Below are positions 22,304 to 32,814 of a DNA stretch of 64,000 bases, piece by piece. Position numbers and translations under genes: made by a program. The stretch's first letter is position 1. Each line of letters begins with the position of its first letter. Origin of the DNA: Clitoria ternatea (taxonomy: Eukaryota > Streptophyta > Magnoliopsida > Fabales > Fabaceae); assembly GCA_037962975.1 (NCBI GenBank), contig CM075672.1:54692501-54756500 (forward strand). The letters are read 5' to 3'. A model generated the notes under the pieces. That model had not been told where the DNA came from. It searched no databases and was given only the letters and a program-made list of their open reading frames with translations.

Positions 22304-23608
22304 TCATGCGGCTTTAAAGTTTGCCATGTCTACAAACCATGGCCTTTCTTGTATCATCAACAGCTTCTCATCTAGAAATTCTTCATTTACTTCTGGTTGC
22401 AGTAGTATCATTTCCCTATTGACAAGGTGAGACAGATGATCTGCAATAAAATTCTCACTGTCTTTTTTGTCTTTGATTACTAGATTGAATTCTTTCAACA
22501 ATAAGATCCATCTAATTAACCTGGGCTTAGAGTCAGGTTTGTTTAGCAGATATTTAATAGCAGCATGGTCAGTAAAAATAGTGACTTGGGAACCAATCAG
22601 ATAAGGTCTAAACTTTTCCAGGCCATACATTATTGCTAATAGCTCTTTTTTTGTTGTTGCATAATTTGTTTGGGCAGGGTTTAAAACTTTGCTAGCATAG
22701 TGAATGACATGAAAAATTTTAGCCTTCCTTTGTCCTAATACGGCCCCAACAGCATAGTCACTGGTGTCACATATTATTTCAAAACCTAACTCCCAATCAG
22801 GAGCAATTATCACAGGTTCACAAGTTAATTTATATTTCAAAGTTTTGAATGCATGTAAGCAAGAATCATAAAAAATAAAGGGAGTGTCTTTGTTCAAGAG
22901 ATTACTCAAGGGCTTTGTAATTTTGGAGAAATCTTTGATGAATCTTCTATAAAATCCTGCATGGCCCGAGAAGCTTCTAACACCTTTCACATTCCCTGGT
23001 GTTAGTAGCTTCTCAATTACTTCCACTTTGGCTTTGTCCACCTCAATGCCTCTTTTGGATATTTGATGTCCAAGCACAATTCCTTCAGTAACCATGAAGT
23101 GGCACTTTCCCTAATTTAAGACTAAATTGGTTTCCACACACCTTTTCAATACTATACTTAAATTTTCCAAACATTGATCAAATGATGACCCAAAAACAGA
23201 AAAATCATCCATGAAGACTTCAATGCATTTCTCCACCAAATCTGAGAAAATAGCTAACATACACCTTTAGAATGTTGCAGGAGCATTACATAACCCAAAA
23301 GGCATTTTTCTGTATGTAAATACCCCAAAGGGACATATGAATATTGTTTTCTCTTGATCTTCTGGTGTAACAGCTATTTGGTTGTATCCTGAGTATCCAT
23401 CCAAAAAGCAATAATAGGCTTGTCCTGCGAGTTTTTCCAACATTTGGTCCATGAAGGGTAGAGGAAAATAGTCTTTCCTAGTTGTTGTGTTTAGCTTTCG
23501 GTAGTCAATGCATATTCTCCATCCTGTGACTGTTGTTGTGGGGATTAATTCATTTTTGTCATTTTGTATGACAGTTACTCCTCCCTTCTTTGGAACAACC
23601 TACACAGG
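22304..23608 (-). pseudogene. Reverse transcriptase core and RNase H of element 2, with stops
   Basis: Minus-strand order: WRICIDYRKLN, the YSGYNQI block, FGLCNAPATF-like text (23267-23452), then the catalytic FMDDFSVF motif at about 23189-23224, then [12 protein letters not shown] and the connection domain. RNase H follows ([36 protein letters not shown]). A stop lies in the PVQVVP block near 23600, another after APATF and one near 23110. The first part of RT is at 25231-25469, separated by a nested LTR. RT copies the element's RNA into DNA in the particle. Confidence 0.92.
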
Positions 23609-25230
23609 TGTTAATGTATTTTGCATGTTAATCATACAAAGGAAATGAAGTGTTCAAGGAAAAAGAATCAAGTTTGTGTAATACAACTTCAATGGAATGT
23701 TTATGCCAAGTTTAAACATAGTGATTGTAGTATAGTATAGATGTCGTTCCACTGAGGAAATGTTTGTTTGAAGATCTTAATTCTTGAATTGATTTTGTCA
23801 CAAGATTTGTTTGGATTTTATTATGCAAAAGAATGAATATAAAGTAAACAGCAAGTATTGAATAGTAGCAGTAAAGTGTTTGAGGTGAAGTTCAGATTTG
23901 GAAAACTGGGATTGGTTTCATCGCATCGCACCTTTCGTGAGCTAAATAAATTTTGCATGTATGTAACTTGAAGTGATAATTTCTACGTCACAATCAAAGT
24001 CATTTGTATCGATCCCTCGGCTACAAAATTCATAAGAATGAATTCAAACCGTTGATCCCTCAGTCACTTTAAAACCATTCCAGCATTACCGATCGATTGT
24101 TTCGACGTTCATTACGTTAGATGCCATCCCTGGTCATCTACTCACAATGAGTATTTCATTCAGATCTACTCTCAAAAGTTACTTCCCAGAATACTTAAGA
24201 AAACTTAAAACAAGAAAATAGTGATCAAGTACTTTCAGGCATTAATGGTAGAATGAAATGCAGAAACTATCAAATCTCATTAACATAATTGAAAACTTAC
24301 AACAACATTACTTTAGGTTTGATTTGATTACAACCAATCACAATAAGGAAAATTAGTTACTCATGCTATGCATTTTCACTTAAGAAAAATTGGAAATGAC
24401 TACAGAATGAATGGTGGGATACAGGAGATGTGTTAGATGATATGAAGGAGATGATGTATTATTCATGCTCTCTGCTTGATTTATAGGGATTATGTTTCAG
24501 CTTTTCTTTCCCCACTTGCGTAGAACCCATGAAGAACCTTTCAGAGTCATGCAGGAGCACAAGAAAGTGGGTGAGTTGGCATCGCACTATTGGTGAATAA
24601 AAAATTACAAATCCCATGCCGCATGAGTCACGCTTGAGCTTAATGTCCACGCTCAAGCCTGGAAAGTTCTGATGCTCTCTGGTTGTCTCATGCTTAAGCC
24701 ATCTTAACCACGCTCAAGCGTGGGCTTCCTATATGATTTACGCTTGATCCATGCTCACTTCACACTCAGCCGTGCTCGGACCTACGCTTGAGCATCCCAT
24801 TCTTACGCTCAAGCGCGAGGGGGGCTGATGCTGAATTTAGTCACGCTCAAGCTTCATAAGTCCACGTTCAAGCGCACCAGCTATGTCCAGGGTCACGCTT
24901 GAGCGAGCTCGGGCTCGCGCTCAAGCGTGAGGTTCTCCTTAATGCTTCTAGCTCAAGCTGTGCTCAAGCATGGGGGGGGAGCTGTCTTCATTAAATCACG
25001 CTTAGGCATGCTGAGTGCCACGCTCAAGCGTCCTTGGCTTGATGTGTTGGTTCTTCTTGGTTTCTTCAGGATTTTTGGTACCTTTCTTCAAACACTTTTA
25101 CAAATCAAGCTCTTTTACACAATATAACATTTATAACAGAATCATGTTCAATTATTCATTAATTCAGTTAAGTTATTCAAAAAGTAAGTCCAATTGAATC
25201 ATGAATTTGATGTAAAATAATCAATTATCA
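23609..25230 (-). mobile_element. Nested solo LTR of the element 2 family inside its RT
   Basis: It starts TGTTAATG and ends ATTATCA on the + strand, with flanks ACAGG (23604-23608) and ACAAG (25231-25235), a 5-bp duplication with one change. The RT frame resumes on both sides at the same codon region (DSSWVSL / VVPKKGG), so the insertion site is certain. The body matches 15781-17419 with clear divergence. No internal coding region, so it is a solo LTR. Confidence 0.9.
24615..25035. repeat. Dyad array in the nested LTR
   Basis: About fifteen CACGCTCAAGCG / CGCTTGAGCGTG variants at the same relative place as in the other two LTRs of this family. Spacing and number differ from those copies, and CTGATGCT-like words occur near 24670 and 24830. 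Confidence 0.8.
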
Positions 25231-25721
25231 ACAAGACTAACCCAAGAACTATCAGAGATTAGATAAATTACACCAGCTTCTACTAACTTAATTACCTTCC
25301 CTTTGACAACTTCCTTCATGGTGGGGTTCAAGCGTCTCTGCGGCTGAGCAACTAGTTTGAATTCTTGTTCCATGTAAATGTAGTGCATGTAATAGGCTGG
25401 ACTTATACCTTTCAAATCTTCTAGTTTCCAACCGATTGCTGTTGAGTTTTCCTTCAATACTTGAATCAATTATTTTTTCGTGGATTCTGACAAGTGCCCA
25501 TTAATAATAGCAGGTTTTTGTCCTTCCTCGTCAAGAAAAACATATTTCAAGTGTGAAGGCAAAACTTTTAGCTCCACTTTTGATGTTGTGACTTCTCTTG
25601 CTTTCTTTGGTAGCTCTTCGTAATGATTTTCTTCCTGGGTGTCACACTTTTCATCTTCCAAGTCCTTCACATCCATGTCAGCATCCTCCATCACTTTGCC
25701 ATTTGGTTCAACTTCTGCCAT
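25231..25721 (-). pseudogene. Protease-RT linker and RT N-terminus of element 2
   Basis: Two adjoining minus-strand frames (25470-25721 and 25231-25469) separated by a stop. The first is acidic (ADMDVKDLEDEKCDTQEENH) and ends with LKVLPSHLKYVFLDEEGQKP, the gypsy motif before RT. The second has AIGWKLEDLKGISPAYYMHYI, RRLNPTMKEVV and VIYLISDSSWVSLV, the first conserved RT blocks. The RT core continues beyond the nested LTR at 23608. Confidence 0.88.
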
Positions 25722-25802
25722 TAACTCCTTTAGTGAATCTTTGTTGAGCCATTCATTGGATTTTTCTTTGATAGCTATTTCTTCAATGTCAATTTTGAAG
25801 CA

Positions 25803-26363
25803 TTATTGCTTCTCTGTTGGGTACTTCATTGCATCAAACACATTGAAGTTCACCTCCTCATCTTGCACTCTTACCTTGAGTTTCCTATCATCCACATCAA
25901 TAATTACCTTTGCTGTTTTCATGAAGGGTCTGCCCAAAATAAGAGGCACCTCTGTATCTTCTTCAATATCCATGATGACAAAATCTACAGGGAACACAAA
26001 CTTGTCAACTCGTACCAGCACGTCCTCCACTATGCCATATGGAAACTTCATAGATCGATCACCAAGTTGGAGAGTCATTCGTGTTGGTTTCACCTTAAGA
26101 TCTCCGATTCTTTTTATAATTGAGAGAGGCATTAAGTTAATGCTAGCTCTCAAGTCTAAGAGTGCCTTTCCTACTGCTAAAGCACCAATAGTTACTAGAA
26201 TTGTAAAACTCCTTGGATCTTCTATTTTCTGAGGCAATGCTTTTTGAATAATAGCACTGCATCCTGCTGCTAGCTCCACTGTCTCTTTAGAGAATCTTTT
26301 CTTCTTTGTTAATAATCCTTTCATGAACTTTGCGTACATTGGCATTTGCTCCATAGCTTCCAC
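25803..26363 (-). pseudogene. Retropepsin-like protease region of element 2, active-site Gly replaced
   Basis: The frame shows the Athila-type protease context: ALLDLRASINLMPLSIIKR, TLQLGDRSMKFPYGIVEDVL, FPVDFVIMDIEED and VPLILGRPFMKTA. The catalytic loop should read D-[LTS]-G-A-S; here it is DLRAS, with Arg for Gly. Such a change would be expected to abolish activity. Aspartic protease normally cleaves the gag-pol polyprotein in the particle. The frame itself is open for 186 codons. The N-terminal part (YAKFMKGLLTKKK) is the usual linker from gag. Confidence 0.9.
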
Positions 26364-27202
26364 AAAAGGTATGTTTATCTATAACCTTTTGAAAATGTCC
26401 ATGAATCTTGCAAACTGCCTCTCTTTGTCTATCTTTGAAGGAATCTTTGGATACGGTAAACTTTTCAGCTGTGGTGTTGGGTCGTCCACCTTTTTTTCCT
26501 TCTTTTACTTCTCTCTTTTTATTTTTTTCAACTACATCCTCCTCCATATGTACATCCTTATTTTTTTATTTTTTTCTGTAACTTCCTCCCTTGATTCTTT
26601 TTCATAATTTTTTCTTCCACTTTTTCACCTTTCTTCTCTTCTTGTCTAGTGACTTTTCCGCTTCTTGTGGTGATTGCTTTGCATTGCTCCTTTGGGTTTG
26701 GGTGAGTATTAGCCCCAAATTGCGAATTATGATGTTCTGCAGTTTGAAGAGCTAATTGCCCCACTTGGGTCTCCAGATTTCTGATTGAGGCATCTGTATT
26801 TTTTTGGTTGGTTATTGAAACTTGCATGAATTTTTCTTGAGTGTCCTCTAGTTTAGATGTTCTTTCCATCAAAGAAGAACCTTGTTGGTAAGGTTGTTGT
26901 CTGTTAGAAATGCTTGCCTCCGGCTTCTATCCACCATTCTGATTACTTCTCCATCCCTGTGAAAAATTGTTAGAGTAAGCATTGTTATTGAAATTACCCT
27001 GCTTACCTTGGTTATTCATTTAGAGTATGGATTGGTCAGATTGCTCTCCTTGGCAATGTTCATTCTGATGTTCTCCTCCACAAAAATAACATTTCAATTG
27101 TGATTGCTGATTGTTTGTAGAGGTTTACACTGCATGTAACTGCTGCGAGAGTTTTGCCATTTGTTGTGTTAAAGCTTTAATTTATTGAGTCAAAATTTTA
27201 TT
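26287..27202 (-). pseudogene. C-terminal part of gag of element 2, with zinc knuckle, several stops
   Basis: Continuing after the capsid region on the minus strand there is a CYFCGGEHQNEHC zinc knuckle at 27053-27091 (C-X2-C-X3-H-X4-C, the short form seen in Athila gag), then Asn/Gln-rich text, a coiled-coil-like stretch (26558-26872: LEDTQEKFMQVSITN...NLETQVGQLALQ) and a lysine-rich segment. At least five stops interrupt it. The knuckle would bind genomic RNA during packaging. The frame overlaps the start of the protease frame at 26287-26363. Confidence 0.82.
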
Positions 27203-28060
27203 TTAAGCTAAAATGGCATCTATTGTATTTAGTTCTAATACTCCCTTCTTGTAGACTTGTGTTCTATCATGCTGGTTAGTAATCTGTGGATGATAATTAT
27301 CAATGATTCTTCTAGCTTGTTCTGCATCCACTGTCATCATGGTGCCTCTAGCTGCTACGTCCAATATCATTTTGGTATCAGCTTTGAGTCCACTATAGAA
27401 GATATTAAGTTGTGCAATATCTTCAAGTCCATGGTTTGGGCATTTTCTTAGGAGAGATTTGAAACGTTCCCACGCCTCACAAAAGGGTTCATCTTGGCTT
27501 TGTTTAAATGTTGTAATATCTGACTTGGCTTTGATGAATCTAGATGGAGGAAAGAATCTGTGTAGGAATTTTTCTTCCACTATGTCCCAACTATTCAAAC
27601 TTTGATTTGGGTACGACTGGAGCCATTCTTTAGCTTTACCTGCTAGAGAAAAAGGAAATAGTCTTAGATATGCAGCTTCAATTATTTCCTGTTCAGAACC
27701 CATAGTTCCAACTAATTCATAGAATGTGGCCAAGTGAGTATATGGATCTTCACTTGTCATTCCATGTAATTGGTGGGAACTAATTAAACTAAGAAAAACA
27801 GGTTTCATTTCTATAGCCCTTATTGTGTTTGGAATAGCAATGCTTGAGTAATGTCTGGGTTCTTGTTGTAAAGTGTAATCTCCCAGTGTTCTCCTTGGTG
27901 GATTTTGATTGTTGCTATTGACATACGCCATTCTATCAGAGGAAGTTTCTCCTGTGTGGAAGTTATGCTTTTGCTTCGCTTTCTTGATTTTCTTGAGGAG
28001 TCTATCTATTTCTGGATCAAATGCAAGTTGTTCTTTTGGTCCCTGTCCTCTAAGGATCAT
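27203..28060 (-). CDS. Gag capsid region of element 2
   Basis: A 285-codon open frame starting MILRGQGPKEQLAFDPEIDR. It contains the Athila-type capsid motifs RTLGDYTL, SSHQLHGMTSEDPYTHL, AYLRLFPFSLAGKAKEWLQS, FFPPSRFIKAKSDITTF and EAWERFKSLLRKCPNHGL, the retrotransposon gag family (UBN2/Retrotrans_gag type). Gag forms the particle. The frame ends with a stop at the entry to the nucleic-acid-binding part, so it is truncated against the usual gag. It follows the primer-binding site by about 120 bases, so the first Met is a reasonable start. Confidence 0.9.
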   Translation of the reverse strand: MILRGQGPKEQLAFDPEIDRLLKKIKKAKQKHNFHTGETSSDRMAYVNSNNQNPPRRTLGDYTLQQEPRHYSSIAIPNTIRAIEMKPVFLSLISSHQLHGMTSEDPYTHLATFYELVGTMGSEQEIIEAAYLRLFPFSLAGKAKEWLQSYPNQSLNSWDIVEEKFLHRFFPPSRFIKAKSDITTFKQSQDEPFCEAWERFKSLLRKCPNHGLEDIAQLNIFYSGLKADTKMILDVAARGTMMTVDAEQARRIIDNYHPQITNQHDRTQVYKKGVLELNTIDAILA

Positions 28061-28176
28061 AAATCAAGCACTTACTCTAGCAACGTTACCACACAAAAAA
28101 ATGAAAATGTAAACAAATAAAATTTATTTACAGAGTCTTGTCAATTTAATGCTAAAATATTCAAACTTAAATCACC

Positions 28177-28194
28177 TCCCCGGCTGTGGCGCTA
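28177..28194 (-). other. Primer-binding site of element 2
   Basis: The minus strand reads TAGCGCCACAGCCGGGGA, five bases after the 5' LTR end. This resembles the TGGCGCCGTTGCCGGGGA site (tRNA-Asp type) used by Athila-like elements, with about three changes. Confidence 0.75.
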
Positions 28195-28199
28195 AAACT

Positions 28200-29835
28200 T
28201 GGTAAGAGATTTCTTATTAGATCATACAAAGAAATGAAGTGTTCAAGAAAAGAGAATCATGTTTGTATAATATGAACTCAATGGAATGTTTGTGCCAAGT
28301 TTAAAGATAGTAATTCTAGTATAGTATAGATGTCGCTCCATTGAGAAGGTGTTGGTTTGAAGATCTTAGTTCTTGAATTGATTTTGACAAAAGATTTGTT
28401 TTGATTTTATTGTGTAAAAAAGTGAATACAAAAGAAACAGCAAATGTTGAGTGAAAATAATGACAGTAAATTGTTTAGGAAAAAATCAGATTTGGAAAAC
28501 TGGGATTGGTTTCATCGCATCTCACCTTTCATAAACTGAATAAATTGCATGTATCTAATTTAAAATGATAATTTCTATGTCACAATCAAAGTCATTTGTA
28601 TCGATCACTCGACTACAAAATTCATAAGAATGATTTCAAACCGTTGATCCCTCATTCACTTTAAAATCATTCTAGCATTAGCGATCGATTGTTTTGACGT
28701 TCATTGCGTTAGATGTTATCCTGGTCAGCTACTCACAACGAGTATTTCATTCAGATCTGCTTTTAAAAGTTACTTCCCAGTATACTTAAGAAAACTTAAG
28801 TCAAGAAAATAGTGATCAAGTACCTTCAGGCATTAATGGCAGAATGAAATATAGAAAGTATCAAATCTCATTAACATATATAAAAACTTACAGCAGCATT
28901 ACTTCAGGTTTAAATTGATTACAACCAATCCAAATAAAGGAAAATTAGTTACTCATGCTTTGCATTTTTACTTTAAGAAAATTTGAAAATGAATACAAAA
29001 GGTAAGAAGAATAATGGAGAGGTTGGGTTTTACAGGAGATGTAGGGAATGATTGATGATGTTAATGCCCTGTTTTCTACTTGATTTATAGGGTTTTGCTT
29101 CAGCTTCCCTTGCCCACTTGCATAGAGCCCATGAAGGAATATTTTGAGACATGTAGAAACACCTCAAAGTGGTTGAGTTGGCATCGTACCATTGGTTAAT
29201 ATTAAATTAAAAACTCTATACTGTATGAGTCACGCTTGAGCTTAATGTTCACGCTCAGGCGTGGAAGGTCCTAATGCCTACTGGTTGTCTCATGCTCAAG
29301 CCAATTTAGCCACTCTCAAGCGTGCCCTTCCTATCCAGCATGTCTAATTCATGCTTGATCCACGCTCAGGCGAGCTCGAGCTCATGCTTGAGCGGCCCCT
29401 TTCCACGCTTGAGCGTGGGAGGGTCCTGATGGTATTTTTTTGGTGTGCACAAACCACACTCAAGCATGAGTTTAACATTGTGTTCCTCACTCAAGCGCCC
29501 ATTCCTTAAGCTTAAGCTAAACTCAGTCATGCTTAGATCACGCTTAATCCACGCTTACTTCAATGAGGTCTGATGCGTGGCTCGATCACACTCAAGCGCG
29601 CGTAAAGTACACTTAAGCGTGATGTCATGATGATTGCTTGTTTGATCTTTCTTTATCTTGGAAGCTTTTCCTGCACTTTTTAAAGGATTTCAAGCTAATC
29701 TTTTTTATTTTTCAAAACATGTTTTCATGTTTATTTTTTAAGATAATTTCTTTGTTTTTCCACCCATTCACTTTACTTTCTTGCAAGAATGCTTCAAATA
29801 ATCACATGAATATATTGCTTGCTTAGCATTTATCA
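28200..29835 (-). mobile_element. Element 2, 5' LTR
   Basis: 1636 bp, starting TGGTAAGAGATTT and ending AGCATTTATCA on the + strand, single-copy version of the left LTR. The + strand flank at 29836-29840 is ATATA. A dyad array is at 29225-29625. Confidence 0.92.
29225..29625. repeat. Dyad array in the 5' LTR of element 2
   Basis: The same order of words as at 16805-17210, with point changes that spoil some dyads (for example CACTCTCAAGCGTG) and keep others (CACGCTTGAGCGTG). Confidence 0.8.
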
Positions 29836-29840
29836 ATATA

Positions 29841-31620
29841 GCAAGGAGGTGTGCCAAAGGTGATAAGAATGGTGATGGTTATGATTGGGTGAGAAAATAC
29901 CTAAAGACCACATAAAAGATATGACTACAAAGAAATATATTGTGTATGGTGATGATATGTGTGATAGTTTATTATGTTGAGGGACTTGATTGTGTGTATG
30001 CTCATATACTTTGTTAAGATCCATAGAGATGATTTAGTTATATGTATGATAGTGTGATGAAGATAATTGAAATAATAATGACATATGTTGATGCAAAGTA
30101 TACATGACATTAAATGCATATGCACATAATCATATGTTATTCATATTCATCGTTTGGAATGTATGGCCCACTCTCGCATGTTGTCCACTTTTAGCTTTGT
30201 GATGCAAGACATTCTTGGGTTAGTAGCATCTCTTTTTTGAAGTGTATTTTGATGGTGGAGGTATATAGTTGTATAGGAAGTGCCTTGGCCGGCAAATCAT
30301 TGATTTTGTATAACATATAATGGTGATATATGCTCATTATGTATCAAGATTGATGAATATTGATTTTGAAGGTCATACGTGAAAATTAAACCTTGGATGT
30401 ATGGCTAATTTTTGAGTATGACCTAGACAATGTATGATGATAATTGTGATGTTGGAACTATTGCCTAAATGATGAATGGATGATGTTAATTCATGATTTA
30501 AAATGCTTTATGTTGCATATGTGAAGTTAAGTTTTGATGTTTATGAAAATTTAAGGAACTAATAGGGTCAAATTGAGTTTTATGTGATTTTGATGGCATG
30601 TAATGGTCCCAATAACTTAATTGTGTGATTTGTGACTTGTAGAAACTAGAATGGGCCAATTCCATTGAGAATTGACCCCTAAGTTGCATCAAAATGCCTC
30701 AAAATGGGACAAACGCATTTATGCGCATAAGTCTCTCATTTTTAGGAATTTTTTAGTTCGGCCAGTGGCTAGGTGTCACAAATAATGTATTTTAGCTTGT
30801 GTCAAAATTTGGTGGCCATTGGATTTAATATGAAAAATATAGGGTGGTTAGAAGTTTAATTCTACAGCTTTTTAAGCAGGTTCTGCATGATGGATCGATC
30901 ACCACCTGTGTGAATTGTGTGTGAACCGATTCATTGTGCCTTATTGCCACTGATTCATGAATTTCCCATGCATGAATCAATTCACCACAGGGATGAATCG
31001 ATTCATGGACCTGAATCTTAGTATTTTTTTACAATCTGGAGGAGCGTGTGAATCGATTCCTAGGGGGGTCAATCGATTCACTCACCTGATTTTCTGAAGC
31101 TGGAGTGCATAAATCGATTCCTAGTAGTGGGTGAATCGATTCATATGTCTGTCATGCAGATTCTTAACCAATTGGGATGCATGAATCGATTCCCAGGAGG
31201 GGTGAATCGATTCATCTACCTGATGCACTGGTCCTTGGTTGTTTGGGACATATGAATCGATTCATGCTAGCCTTAAATCGATTCATATCCCTGATTCTCT
31301 AAAAATTTATGTGTTTTGTGATGTGCTGGGTCCCAATTGGTCATGGCATGATTATATATCAATGTGTGTGTTTATGTACCATTTTTTAGCAATTAATTCA
31401 AGTGCCTTTAAACCTCTTTTTATACTTTTCCATAACTCCCAAAATAAATTATGTTTCGTTTTTCCTTGTTGATGATCATGAAATTGATTGTTCAAGGACC
31501 ACTCTTGATTTAATTTATTCACCTTCTCATATCTTCATATATAGGATAGGTTCTTTTAAATGATCTAGGTTATTGGTTAGTTTCACCACGCGGTTTCTTT
31601 CATTCTTTAATTATTTTAAT
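29841..31620 (+). mobile_element. LTR 'H', piece 3 of 3
   Basis: It continues from 14415 across element 2: CATATA joined to GCAAGGAGGTG matches CATATAGCATGGTGATATG at about 43091 in LTR C. It has a CCTTGGCCGGC box at 30283-30293, a TGAATCGATTCA array at 30880-31295 and the box TTCTCATATCTTCATATATA at 31524-31543. The last part matches the minus strand of 36090-36260 in LTR D. The expected TGTTACA/GTCTCA end is missing; H stops at about 31600-31625 against a copia fragment. Confidence 0.75.
30880..31295. repeat. Array of TGAATCGATTCA palindromes
   Basis: About twelve copies of AATCGATT-centred palindromes, mostly in pairs of the form dyad, short G-rich spacer (AGGAGGGG, AGTAGTGGG), dyad. After several pairs comes ACCTGAT/CCCTGAT. 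A smaller set of the same motif is at 36390-36500 in LTR D. Confidence 0.85.
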
Positions 31621-32814
31621 AATCATGTTATAATGAAGGAATCAAACCTCTTGTACCAGCATCTTGGTGCATGCTTTAAACCCTACAGAGATTTAGTTAA
31701 CCTACAAACCAAGTTTCTATTCCTTATTCTTTAAAATCTTTTTCTTGGAGCATATATATCTCATCTTTAAGTTCTCCATGAAGAAAAGAAGTATTCACAT
31801 CCAATTGTTCAAGATGTAAATCAAATGAAACACACATAGCCAACATTACTCTAATAGTAGTAAGTCTTACCACTATAGAGAAAATCTTATTGAAATCAAT
31901 GTCTTCTTTTTGAGCATATCCTTTGACCACTAGTCTAGCACGATACCGTTCCACTTGATCATTGCCATCTCATTTGATCTTATAAACCCATTTATTTCAA
32001 GTGGCTTTTCGACCTTTTGGAAGTGCTACAAGCTCCTACGTCTTGTTTCTATGTAAGGCTTCCATTTCTTCCTACATTACTACACTTCACAGAGAAGCAC
32101 CTTAACTGCTTATAGCCTCTTAAAAGGTTGACGGTTCTCTTTCTTCTGTTAAAAGATAGTACACATCATGGCTAGCCATCACATAGCCTGAGTGCTAAGA
32201 TGGTTTCCTTGTATGACGTGTTGATCGTCAAACTTCTGCATCATTGGTCTCATCTAATTCTTGTTCTCTAAGTTCTGGTTTTGCTTCAGAAGAATCATCT
32301 TCTCTAGACTTTTCATCTATCTAGACAATAGTAGTTTCTTTAGAAGTGCTATCATTTTTCTGCTCACCTTGTAGTTCATTATCTGCAAAAATTACATCTC
32401 TGTTGACAATAACCTTGCGGGCAGTGGGATCTTAAGAGCAACAGCAGTTGATGGTGACTTTTATTACATAATAGGTAGTTTTGACTACTTCTGCCCCAAA
32501 AGACATACCTAGACCTACAGTCTTCAATATAGCTCTTATCCTTTCTAGGAGATTTTTATTCATCTGTTCTGCTACACCATTTTATTGAGGCGTATGTGGC
32601 ACTGTAAATTATCTTTGAATACCTTCTTTCTTGCAAAATGCTATAAATTCACCATCCGTATATTGTCCCTCATTGTCTATCCTTACGCTCTTGACTTTCT
32701 TACTAGTTTAAGCTCCATTTGCGCTTTGAACTCCTTGAATACTAAAAACACATTTGACTTATTCTCGATTAGGTACACCCATAATCTCTTGGAATAATCA
32801 TCAATGAAAGATAC
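31621..32814 (-). pseudogene. Ty1/copia integrase end and RT start, broken
   Basis: From 32814 downward on the minus strand: VSFIDDYSKRLWVYL (integrase core), then PHTPQ*NGVAEQMNKNLLERI (integrase core end, with a stop), then a degenerate linker and, at 31724-31954, the RT start ERYRARLVVKGYAQKEDID and LEQLDVNTSFLHGELKDEIY. Further on, HAPRCWYKRFDSFI is readable near 31625-31680. Many stops and shifts. It has the same orientation and apparent family as the gag-protease remnant at 63106-64000. At 32814 it is cut by LTR-like sequence I. Confidence 0.85.

Larger units (their letters stand above)
14416..29835 (-). mobile_element. Element 2: Athila-like Ty3/gypsy retrotransposon, 15.4 kb
   Basis: LTRs lie at 14416-17419 and 28200-29835 with perfect ATATA duplications at 14411-14415 and 29836-29840. 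Minus-strand order is 5' LTR, primer-binding site, gag, protease, RT, RNase H, integrase, a separate ORF3, polypurine tract, 3' LTR. The gag type and the FMDDFS RT motif, together with an ORF3 after integrase, point to the Athila lineage. Every coding region has stops or frameshifts, so the copy is dead. A 1.6-kb LTR of the same family is nested in RT (23609-25230), and the 3' LTR is enlarged by a tandem triplication. Confidence 0.93.
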
